Below are positions 1-4,966 of a DNA stretch of 6,639 nucleotides, one piece after another. Source of the DNA: an uncultured Clostridia bacterium (GTDB lineage Bacteria; Bacillota; Clostridia; Oscillospirales; Oscillospiraceae). How positions within the stretch are numbered: position 1 is the first letter of the stretch; each line of letters starts with the position of its first letter. The notes beneath the pieces are model-generated. The model worked only from the letters and a program-made list of their open reading frames with translations. It had not been told where the DNA came from and ran no database searches. Both the position numbers and the translations under genes were made by a program. Where the stretch lies: contig CAMGRA010000049.1 of assembly GCA_946061345.1 (NCBI GenBank), positions 1 to 6,639 on the forward strand, given 5' to 3'.

Positions 1-21
1 GCCCCAAGGGGGCTGGTGCAT

Positions 22-48
22 ACCACCGGCACACACACGGCCGGTGGT
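22..48 (-). terminator. Hairpin downstream of the LCP gene, possible weak terminator
   Basis: A perfect 9-bp inverted repeat (ACCACCGGC at 22-30, GCCGGTGGT at 40-48) with a 9-nt loop lies just past the stop codon of the leftward LCP gene. No T-run follows it on either strand, so it is not a canonical intrinsic terminator. A second short hairpin (GCCCC at 1-5, GGGGC at 9-13) sits at the window edge, and any T-run belonging to it would lie outside. The structure is seen directly; the role in 3' end formation is inferred. Confidence 0.35.
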
Positions 49-70
49 TATGATTTGCCCTGGGGCTATG

Positions 71-1444
71 TCATTTCGCGGTCTTTTCCGCCTCATAGCC
101 AGAGACGTAGAGGTCCTCATAGATGGTGCGGTACATCCAGTCGCTGGCGCGGTTCAGGTCATAGACCACATAGAAATACTGCATTTCGCCCAGCTTTCCG
201 CCCCAGTAGTCCACATGCTCCAGCACAGAGAAGGACTCCACGCTGTAGCTGTTCTGAGTGACCTCCATACACAGCTCAATCAGCTCCGAGGATGAGAAAG
301 ACGTCGTGCACATCCCCAGGCAGGTGCGGATAAAGGATGGATACTCCGTAATGGGCATCTGGCGAACCGCGTCCAAAATGGCCGTGACCACCCGACGCTG
401 CCGCTTGGTACGGTTGAGTTCGCTGTCGCTTCTGTCACGGGAATAGCGCAGCGCCTGCGCGCCGGTCATATGGCTGCTGTAGCCATAATCCTCCTCGCCC
501 AGCTCCACATCAACGCCGCCGAGCAGATCAATGATCTCCTTGAGCTGCTCAAAATCCACCGTGACATAGTCCATCACGTTTAAGGCGTAGTTCCGGTTGA
601 CTGTGCTGATGGCCAGCTGCGCGCCGCCCCAGGTATAGGCGTAGGCCAGCTTTGCGTAGCTGCCCCACTGAGGCATCAGGACGTAGGAATCACGGGGAAT
701 GGAGATCAGCTTGATCTTGCTGTGGGCGCGGTCCAGCGACAGGACAATGATGCTGTCACTGGAGTCGTTGACGTCGGTACCGAACAGGAGGAAATTGGTG
801 ATCTGCTCTGAGCCGGAGAGCAGATAGCTGGGCCCCACCGGATCACCGGCATCCATTTTGGCCAGTGCTTCCTCCGGAATGTCTCCGTCGGTCAAATGCT
901 CAAATTCGACCTCTTTTTCCCGTGACAGGCGCTCCAGTTCCTCTACGGAAGCGGTGCTCTCCAGCGTCTCCGTCTCACGGATGACCTCGCCGTTGTCAAT
1001 CTCCACCACATTCAGTTCCGCCTCCGCCAGGGCGTTCATGGCCTCATCGTGGCGCAGATCAGCGAAGATATATTGATAGATGTACATGGCAGCCACACAG
1101 ATCAGCAGCACTACCAGAGAAATCAGCAGTCCGGCGACGGCAAGCCCTTTCCGCTGGCGGCGCAAAAACAGGGTAGTCACCGCCAGGATCAGGGCCACAC
1201 CCGCGACTGCCGCGCAGGCGATGATAGCGACAGTAAACAAAGTGAGGTCGCTGCCGGACAACAAATTGCCCCGGAAGCGCAGAAACGCATATGCCCCCAC
1301 TGCCGCAAGTGCCAGCAGTGTCAAAAAAGCAAGGCAAACTGCAATAACGCCCATGGTCTTACGGCGTTTTCTGCGGGGATTTCTCCGGTAGCCGGAAAAA
1401 TGCTCTTCGTCCTCGCGTTCGACTTTCTCGTTATAGGATTCCAT
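71..1444 (-). CDS. LytR-CpsA-Psr (LCP) family protein with three N-terminal membrane segments
   Basis: This is a 457-residue membrane protein of the LCP family. These enzymes transfer lipid-linked anionic glycopolymers (teichoic acid, capsule) onto peptidoglycan outside the membrane. A basic cytoplasmic stretch (about 21-30) is followed by hydrophobic segments at about 31-54, 69-95 and 100-124, then an acidic linker (about 131-213). The LCP domain spans about 214-365. It contains NFLLFGTD (217-224), the SIPRD motif (248-252, R251), LLGGVDVEL (307-315), TGAQALRYSRDR (327-338) and NRTKRQRR (344-351). These arginines and aspartates are the ones that bind the polyprenyl-pyrophosphate donor in characterised LCP proteins. 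The loop between GGVDVEL and TGAQAL is short for the family. Classical LCP proteins have one membrane anchor, so three is less usual. The ATG start is supported by AAAGGAG at 1452-1458, 7 nt upstream. The specific glycopolymer cannot be told; the name LytR would overstate it. Confidence 0.93.
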   Translation of the reverse strand: MESYNEKVEREDEEHFSGYRRNPRRKRRKTMGVIAVCLAFLTLLALAAVGAYAFLRFRGNLLSGSDLTLFTVAIIACAAVAGVALILAVTTLFLRRQRKGLAVAGLLISLVVLLICVAAMYIYQYIFADLRHDEAMNALAEAELNVVEIDNGEVIRETETLESTASVEELERLSREKEVEFEHLTDGDIPEEALAKMDAGDPVGPSYLLSGSEQITNFLLFGTDVNDSSDSIIVLSLDRAHSKIKLISIPRDSYVLMPQWGSYAKLAYAYTWGGAQLAISTVNRNYALNVMDYVTVDFEQLKEIIDLLGGVDVELGEEDYGYSSHMTGAQALRYSRDRSDSELNRTKRQRRVVTAILDAVRQMPITEYPSFIRTCLGMCTTSFSSSELIELCMEVTQNSYSVESFSVLEHVDYWGGKLGEMQYFYVVYDLNRASDWMYRTIYEDLYVSGYEAEKTAK

Positions 1445-1482
1445 GACAATTCTCCTTTGTGTATTTTGTGATTATGTATTTT

Positions 1483-1502
1483 ATTATATCACACAGCGTC
1501 AA
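1483..1502 (-). promoter_or_regulatory. Promoter of the LCP gene (extended -10)
   Basis: On the minus strand, TGATATAAT gives a perfect -10 (TATAAT, 1483-1488) with a TGn extension directly upstream. A TTGACG at 1497-1502 is too close to pair with that -10. It could instead pair with TACATA further downstream at about 18-bp spacing. The extended -10 reading is the simpler one. The stretch is clearly AT-rich against its GC-rich surroundings and lies just upstream of the LCP ribosome site. Confidence 0.65.
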
Positions 1503-1526
1503 CAATTTCCAGCCCCAAACATTGGG

Positions 1527-1553
1527 AAAAGCGGAGGGGTCTGGCCCCTCCGC
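1527..1553 (-). terminator. Intrinsic terminator of the cysteine-rich small gene
   Basis: A perfect 9-bp GC-rich stem (GCGGAGGGG at 1531-1539 with CCCCTCCGC at 1545-1553) encloses a 5-nt loop. Read leftward, it is followed by TTTT (1527-1530). It starts about 12 nt past the stop codon of the small gene at 1566-1706 and lies upstream of the LCP promoter, so it separates the two leftward genes into two transcripts. There is no T-run on the plus-strand side. Confidence 0.85.
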
Positions 1554-1565
1554 CGGGTGGAAAGA

Positions 1566-1706
1566 TCAGCAGCAGCCGCAGTTGTTATCGCAGCCGCAAT
1601 TGTTGCCGCAGCCGTTGTTCAGGCCGATGCCGTTGCATCCGCAGCAGGAGAACAACAGGATCAGAATGATGATCCACCAGCAGCCACCGAAACCGTTATT
1701 ACACAT
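1566..1706 (-). CDS. Small cysteine/asparagine/glycine-rich protein with a hydrophobic segment
   Basis: This is a 46-residue protein. A short head containing NNGFGGCWW precedes a hydrophobic run (about 10-19, IIILILLF). The tail (20-46) is almost entirely Cys, Gly and Asn. Eleven cysteines lie at 2, 9, 21, 22, 24, 33, 37, 39, 43, 45 and 46, in NNCGC-type repeats. An upstream in-frame ATG at 1746-1748 would add 14 residues. The start at 1704-1706 is preferred because GGGAGG (1716-1721) lies 9 nt before it. A perfect hairpin terminator follows. Clostridia and Bacilli encode many such tiny Gly/Cys-rich proteins, some deposited in spore coats, and some databases call similar ones high-cysteine chorion-like proteins. 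The neighbouring spore-cortex deacetylase makes a spore role attractive, but this is inference. The function is unknown. The stop, RBS and terminator argue that it is a real gene. Confidence 0.75.
   Translation of the reverse strand: MCNNGFGGCWWIIILILLFSCCGCNGIGLNNGCGNNCGCDNNCGCC
1572..1620 (-). repeat. 18-bp tandem repeat encoding the NNCGC units
   Basis: Near-identical 18-bp units beginning GCAGCCGCA (plus strand) start at 1572 and 1590, with a partial third at 1608. They encode the asparagine/cysteine/glycine tail of the small protein in 6-residue steps. The repeat can expand or contract by whole units without breaking the reading frame. Confidence 0.65.
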
Positions 1707-1715
1707 AGTCAGGAA

Positions 1716-1721
1716 CCTCCC
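1716..1721 (-). promoter_or_regulatory. Ribosome binding site that fixes the start of the small Cys-rich gene
   Basis: GGGAGG on the minus strand lies 9 nt before the ATG at 1704-1706. It would fall inside the coding region if the upstream ATG at 1746-1748 were used, so the shorter 46-residue product is favoured. Confidence 0.7.
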
Positions 1722-1855
1722 GTTTTTTGTTTTGAGCACTACGCTCATTCCATGTTATGTCGGCGGCGGAAAATGGTGACTAAGGGGAGAAAGAAAAACT
1801 GCCGCCTGCTCTGCGGCGCGGACATACCGGTGTCCGGCAGCGCATATGCTTGACC
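1722..1855. promoter_or_regulatory. Divergent intergenic region between the Cys-rich gene and pdaA
   Basis: This stretch must hold the promoters of both divergent genes, yet no convincing vegetative -35/-10 pair is visible in either direction. Leftward, CATAACATG near 1753-1761, with CAC 16 bp upstream, loosely resembles the sporulation sigma-K -10 form CATAnnnTA. Rightward, GACATA (1821-1826) followed after 16 bp by CATATG (1843-1848) loosely resembles forespore sigma-G-type elements. Both matches are weak. An inverted repeat TGAGC/GCTCA (1733-1747) and a longer one CTGCCG/CGGCAG (1799-1840) are also present. The absence of a vegetative promoter would suit sporulation-specific expression, but this is inference. 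Confidence 0.3.
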
Positions 1856-1862
1856 GAGGTGA
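1856..1862 (+). promoter_or_regulatory. Ribosome binding site of pdaA
   Basis: GAGGTGA ends 5 nt before the ATG at 1868. An in-frame TTG at 1850 would extend the protein by six residues but lies upstream of this site, so the ATG is taken as the start. Confidence 0.7.
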
Positions 1863-1867
1863 GTGGA

Positions 1868-2671
1868 ATGAACCAAAAACTGCGGTGGCTGCTGGTGATA
1901 TTGCTGGTTTTGCTTCTGATAGGCGCAGTCCTTCTCGGCTGCTTCCGTCAGAAAGACGAGGCGCTTCCCGCCGGCTCCTGGGGCCTGAGCTTCCCCACGG
2001 AGGGCCAGGCGTCCGTGGGCAATACCAGCAATGACCGGCTTCTGGAATACAACGCAGCCTATCTGGGCAACACATCGAAAAAGGTCATCTATCTGACCTT
2101 CGACGCAGGCTACGAAAACGGCTGCACGGAAAAGATCCTGGACACGCTGAAAGCCCATAACACCCCGGCGGCCTTCTTCCTGGTGGGCAACTATATTGAA
2201 AAGAATCCCGCGCTGGTCAAGCGCATGGTCGAAGATGGGCATATCGTCGGAAACCATACCTATCACCACTGGGATATGTCCAAAATCAGCGACGAGGCAA
2301 CCTTCCGCGGCGAACTGGAATCTCTGGAGGAGCTCTACACCCAGGTTACCGGCAAAACCATGGAAAAATACTACCGGCCGCCCCAGGGCATCTACTCCGA
2401 GGAAAACCTGAAAATGGCACAGGACATGGGCTATCATACGGTCTTCTGGAGCCTTGCCTACGTGGATTGGCTCAACGACGACCAACCAACCAAGGAACAG
2501 GCCTTTGCCAAGCTGCTCCCCCGCATCCATGACGGTGCCGTCGTCCTGCTTCACAGTACGTCTCAGACCAACGCGGAGATCCTCGACGAGCTTCTGACCA
2601 AATGGGAGGCTATGGGTTACACCTTCGGGAGCATCGACGAATTATTTGCACAGCAGGAAAAAACATCTTGA
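1868..2671 (+). CDS. pdaA: PdaA-type polysaccharide deacetylase (delta-lactam-biosynthetic de-N-acetylase)
   Basis: This is a 267-residue NodB-fold (carbohydrate esterase 4) enzyme, close to the usual PdaA length. In spore formers PdaA deacetylates muramic acid after CwlD has removed the peptide side chain, and helps form the muramic delta-lactam of the spore cortex. Residues 1-24 form a signal segment with K4 and R6, a long hydrophobic run and LLGC (22-25). This fits a lipobox with C25, or a simple membrane anchor. Catalytic motifs are visible: TFDAGYE (77-83, D79 as likely base), the metal site HTYHH (130-134, H130 and H134), RPPQG (170-174), DW (200-201) and LLHS (227-230). The second motif-1 aspartate of ordinary chitin deacetylases (TFDDG) is replaced by alanine; B. 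subtilis PdaA also lacks it (TFDNG). The TFDxGYENG form and the WGLSFPTEGQ lead-in are typical of the PdaA branch. It could instead be a vegetative peptidoglycan deacetylase, but the motif set argues for PdaA. The stop codon overlaps the next promoter's -35 box. Confidence 0.88.
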   Translation: MNQKLRWLLVILLVLLLIGAVLLGCFRQKDEALPAGSWGLSFPTEGQASVGNTSNDRLLEYNAAYLGNTSKKVIYLTFDAGYENGCTEKILDTLKAHNTPAAFFLVGNYIEKNPALVKRMVEDGHIVGNHTYHHWDMSKISDEATFRGELESLEELYTQVTGKTMEKYYRPPQGIYSEENLKMAQDMGYHTVFWSLAYVDWLNDDQPTKEQAFAKLLPRIHDGAVVLLHSTSQTNAEILDELLTKWEAMGYTFGSIDELFAQQEKTS

Positions 2672-2696
2672 CGCGGAAACGTTCCCATGTTATACT
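2668..2696 (+). promoter_or_regulatory. Sigma-A promoter of the deoR-family gene
   Basis: TTGACG (2668-2673), a 17-bp spacer and TATACT (2691-2696) match a vegetative promoter with ideal spacing. The -35 box overlaps the pdaA stop codon (2669-2671). Transcription should start near 2703, at the edge of the first tandem operator. Confidence 0.82.
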
Positions 2697-2701
2697 CAAT
2701 T

Positions 2702-2727
2702 TGAGCGATAATGAGCGAAAATGAAAT
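2702..2727 (+). promoter_or_regulatory. Tandem-repeat operator O1 (deoR autoregulation)
   Basis: TGAGCG occurs at 2702-2707 and 2712-2717, exactly 10 bp apart, with a degenerate third unit TGAAAT at 2722-2727. The site begins 5 bp after the -10 box and runs up to the deoR ribosome site (GAGG, 2728-2731). A bound protein would therefore block the start of transcription. The same arrangement recurs at 3526-3541 and 3732-3747. Direct-repeat operators spaced by about one helical turn are known for DeoR-family repressors. That this DeoR protein is the binder is inferred from position. Confidence 0.75.
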
Positions 2728-2739
2728 GAGGCTGCACAT

Positions 2740-3528
2740 ATGAGATACTGGGAACGTGAAAAACAGGTCTTGCATCTTCTGGAGGCCAACGGCGCCGTGT
2801 CCATGACGGAAATCTGCGCCATAACAGGCGCCTCCGTGGCGACCACGCGTCGGGATTTTGATGAGCTTCAGAAAAAGGGGCTGGCCCAGCGCACCCACGG
2901 AGGCCTCCGTCTGCCGCAGAAAAAGGAGGAACCCGGTCGGCGCTACGTCAACGGCACGGAGATTTTGGATGACATCGACAGGGAAAAGCAGATCATCGCC
3001 CGGGAAGCCGCCGCACAGGTCCAGGCCGGTGAGTCCATCTTCATCGGTGCCGGCAAGACCTGCAATATGTTTGCGGCTTTGCTGCGCGATATTGAGCGAT
3101 TGACCGTCGTCACCACCTCCGTCACTGCCGTGCTGGAGCTGGCAGAGTGCCCCAACATCTCCGTGACCCTTCTGGGCGGCGATATCCACACGGGAAAGAA
3201 TTACATCGAGACTCTGGACCCCGACATCAACCACACTCTTCGGGGCTACTTCTTCGACAAGGTCTTTCTGACGGTGGAGGGCGTAGATCTGGAGCGGGGC
3301 TACACGGTGCAGGACAAGAACCGTACCGGGCTCTACACCCAGCTTTCGCGGATGACCCGCCGACTCTATATGCTGCTGGACAGTGCGAAGTTCGACCGCC
3401 GCGCTTTTGCCACCATGTTCCCGCCGGAAAAGGCCTGCCGCGTTATCAGCACCCGGAATATGCCGGACAAATTTGTGGAATTCTACCGTAAGCAGGGGAT
3501 CTCCTGTACGCTGCTTCCGATAGAATGA
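2740..3528 (+). CDS. DeoR/GlpR-family transcriptional regulator, probable repressor of the adjacent BMC operon
   Basis: This 262-residue protein has the standard DeoR-family length and layout. An N-terminal winged helix-turn-helix (about 1-58) contains the conserved SVATTRRDFDELQKKG (32-47) and RTHGG (51-55). A C-terminal ligand domain (about 78-235) contains VVTTS (123-127), LLGGDIHTGKNYIE (144-157), DKVFLTVEGVDLERGYT (173-189) and LLDSAKFDRRAF (212-223). Family members usually sense a phosphorylated sugar or a related metabolite. The loop that normally reads like DxGTT is IGAGKTC here (102-108), which may mean an unusual effector. The ATG start has GAGG 8 nt upstream. The gene has its own promoter, an operator at its start, another across its stop codon, and a terminator after it. 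It is therefore a single-gene, probably autoregulated unit that also controls the operon starting at 3770. The effector is unknown. Confidence 0.92.
   Translation: MRYWEREKQVLHLLEANGAVSMTEICAITGASVATTRRDFDELQKKGLAQRTHGGLRLPQKKEEPGRRYVNGTEILDDIDREKQIIAREAAAQVQAGESIFIGAGKTCNMFAALLRDIERLTVVTTSVTAVLELAECPNISVTLLGGDIHTGKNYIETLDPDINHTLRGYFFDKVFLTVEGVDLERGYTVQDKNRTGLYTQLSRMTRRLYMLLDSAKFDRRAFATMFPPEKACRVISTRNMPDKFVEFYRKQGISCTLLPIE
3083..3098 (+). promoter_or_regulatory. Possible intragenic operator inside the deoR-family gene
   Basis: TGCGCGATATTGAGCG differs from the operator at 3526-3541 by one base and keeps the 10-bp half-site period. It lies in the coding sequence for residues around DIER (117-120), so the match could be chance. 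It is listed because other TGAGCG copies within genes seen by eye (for example near 3863 and 5563) are single and not tandem. Confidence 0.35.
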
Positions 3529-3541
3529 GCGATATTGAGCG
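3526..3541 (+). promoter_or_regulatory. Tandem-repeat operator O2 overlapping the deoR stop codon
   Basis: TGAGCGATATTGAGCG contains two TGAGCG half-sites (3526-3531 and 3536-3541) 10 bp apart. The first three bases are the TGA stop codon of the regulator gene. No promoter is obvious immediately upstream, and a terminator follows at 3548. The site may be an auxiliary operator for looping with O1 or O3. Confidence 0.65.
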
Positions 3542-3547
3542 TTTTTT

Positions 3548-3593
3548 CGTCAACTGCTCCGAGAATGTTTTTTTCGGGGCAGTTGACGTTTTT
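3548..3593 (+). terminator. Intrinsic terminator after the deoR-family gene
   Basis: A 15-bp stem (3548-3562 with 3574-3588, one G-U pair) and an 11-nt loop rich in T are followed by TTTTT (3589-3593) and more T-rich sequence. This is a strong rho-independent terminator. It ends the regulator transcript 20 bp past its stop codon and insulates the BMC operon from read-through. Confidence 0.88.
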
Positions 3594-3691
3594 GTGTTTT
3601 GCGACAGAATTTACAAAAATCAGCAACCACAGTTGTTAAATCTGCCGAAATCCTAAAAAAAGCCAACGGGCTTATTGACATTGGAGACGTT

Positions 3692-3720
3692 TTGTGGGAA
3701 GATAAAAGCAATGATATAGT
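3692..3720 (+). promoter_or_regulatory. Probable promoter of the BMC operon
   Basis: TTGTGG (3692-3697), a 17-bp spacer and TATAGT (3715-3720) preceded by TGA give an extended -10 promoter. Its start site would be near 3727, just before operator O3, in the same geometry as at the regulator gene. A perfect TTGACA at 3675-3680 is also present but has no good -10 at 16-18 bp. The rest of the 3600-3691 leader is AT-rich with no recognisable riboswitch or gene. Confidence 0.6.
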
Positions 3721-3731
3721 AGCTCTTATTT

Positions 3732-3747
3732 TGAGCGATTTTGAGCG
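3732..3747 (+). promoter_or_regulatory. Tandem-repeat operator O3 controlling the BMC operon
   Basis: TGAGCGATTTTGAGCG contains two TGAGCG half-sites (3732-3737 and 3742-3747) 10 bp apart. TGAAAT follows at 3751, as in O1. It lies between the probable -10 box and the ribosome site (TGGAG, 3756-3760) of the alcohol dehydrogenase gene. A protein bound here would block transcription of the operon. The match to O1 covers both sequence and position relative to promoter and start codon, which supports shared control by the DeoR-family protein. Confidence 0.75.
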
Positions 3748-3769
3748 TTTTGAAATGGAGATCCGCACT

Positions 3770-4966
3770 ATGGAAAATATCGGAATGGTTGAACTCTACC
3801 AGCCCCGCCACACCCTGATCGGTCGGGACGGTATCACGATGATCCCCCACTTTCTCCGCCGACTGAGCGCAAAGAAGGTCCTGGTCATCACCGACAAAGG
3901 CCTGGTGAAGATCGGCACCGCCGGGAAAGTCACCGCAGTCCTGGATGACGCCAACATTGAATATATGATCTTTGACGGCGTTGAGCCGAATCCGACCACA
4001 AAGATCGTCTATCAGGCCCTGGATTTTTACACCAAGAGCGGCTGCGGCGCGTTGATCGCCATTGGCGGCGGCTCCCCCATCGACGTGGCGAAGGCCGTGA
4101 GTATCCTCTCTGCCAACGGCGGTAAGATCGAAGATTACAACGGTGTCAACAAGTCCAAGAAGCACGGCGCGCCGGTCATCGCCGTCAACACCACGGCAGG
4201 CACCGGCTCTGAATGTACCCGCGCCTATGTGGTCACCGACGAGGATACCAAGTCCAAGATGCTCATGGTGGACACCAACTGTCTGGCCCATCTGGCGCTG
4301 GACGATCCCATGCTCATGGTCGGCATGCCCCCCTCCCTCACTGCCGCGACGGGCATTGACGCCCTGACCCACGCCATTGAATCCTACATATGCAACATCC
4401 ACACGCCCTATACCGACGCTCTGGCCCTGGAGGCCATCCGTTTGGTAAGCAAGGCCCTGCGCAGAGCGGTGCGTGACGGCTCGGACATGGATGCGCGGAC
4501 GGATATGTGCTGGGCGGAATACATGGCTGGCCTCTCCTTCTCCAACGCAGGTCTCGGCCTTGTCCACGGCATTGCCCACCAGCTGGGCGGCTATTACAAC
4601 ATCCCCCACGGTCTTGCCAACGCTATCATGCTGCCGCGGGTGCTGGAGTACAACCGGCCCTACTGCATGGGGCGCCTTGCCAGCATTGCCCAAGCCATGG
4701 GTGAAAAGGTGGACAATCTCTCTGTGGACGCGGCCTCCAAAAAGGCCATTGAAGCGGTGCGTAAGCTCTGTGCGGACGTCAGGATCCCGCCTCTGTGCGA
4801 GACAAAATTCTCCATGGACGACATTGACACCCTGGCCAGCCATGCCCTGCAGGACACGGCGACCCAGACCAACATCGTCCGTCCCACTCTGGAGGACGTA
4901 AAGACCATCATCGCCAAGACCTATTATGAAGGCATCATTATGAAGCAGGTGAAGGGCAATGGATAA
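3770..4966 (+). CDS. Iron-dependent alcohol dehydrogenase, FucO (lactaldehyde reductase)-like
   Basis: This 398-residue group III (iron-containing) NAD(P)-dependent alcohol dehydrogenase interconverts an aldehyde and an alcohol. In a BMC it would typically reoxidise NADH made by the aldehyde dehydrogenase. The nucleotide-binding GGGSPID (99-105) and TTAGTGSE (141-148) are present. The four expected metal ligands are D197, H201 (TGIDALTHAIESY), H266 (GLGLVHGIAH) and H280 (NIPHGLANA). Overall similarity to FucO, by memory, is strong across MPPSLTAATGIDALTHAIE-like and FSNAGLGLVHG stretches, but the substrate is not proven. The reading frame is open upstream to a TTG at 3599. That would place the promoter and operator inside the gene, so the ATG at 3770 with TGGAG 9 nt upstream is chosen. 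Another ATG at 3785 is less well supported. No targeting peptide is evident. Its stop overlaps the pduL start by 8 bp. Confidence 0.92.
   Translation: MENIGMVELYQPRHTLIGRDGITMIPHFLRRLSAKKVLVITDKGLVKIGTAGKVTAVLDDANIEYMIFDGVEPNPTTKIVYQALDFYTKSGCGALIAIGGGSPIDVAKAVSILSANGGKIEDYNGVNKSKKHGAPVIAVNTTAGTGSECTRAYVVTDEDTKSKMLMVDTNCLAHLALDDPMLMVGMPPSLTAATGIDALTHAIESYICNIHTPYTDALALEAIRLVSKALRRAVRDGSDMDARTDMCWAEYMAGLSFSNAGLGLVHGIAHQLGGYYNIPHGLANAIMLPRVLEYNRPYCMGRLASIAQAMGEKVDNLSVDAASKKAIEAVRKLCADVRIPPLCETKFSMDDIDTLASHALQDTATQTNIVRPTLEDVKTIIAKTYYEGIIMKQVKGNG

Noticed and set aside
16..295. Small plus-strand open frames at the left end
   Set aside because: They are antisense to the LCP C-terminus and show no RBS or domain.
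1745..2554. Long minus-strand open frame opposite pdaA
   Set aside because: It is antisense to a gene with all NodB motifs, and no recognisable domain appears in the translation.
3655..3673. Short minus-strand hairpin (AAGCC/GGCTT) followed by seven T residues, looking like a leftward terminator
   Set aside because: The stem is only 5 bp and no minus-strand gene lies to its right, so it has nothing obvious to terminate.
3675..3680. Perfect TTGACA as a -35 box for the BMC operon
   Set aside because: No reasonable -10 lies 16-18 bp downstream. The TTGTGG/TGATATAGT pair further on is better and fits the operator position.
3599..3769. Upstream extension of the alcohol dehydrogenase to a TTG
   Set aside because: It would swallow the probable promoter and operator O3 and begins in the tail of the deoR terminator. 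The added residues do not resemble the family, while the ATG at 3770 has an RBS.
3862..3868. Isolated TGAGCG copies within genes (also near 5563)
   Set aside because: They lack a second half-site 10 bp away, so they are probably chance occurrences in coding sequence.
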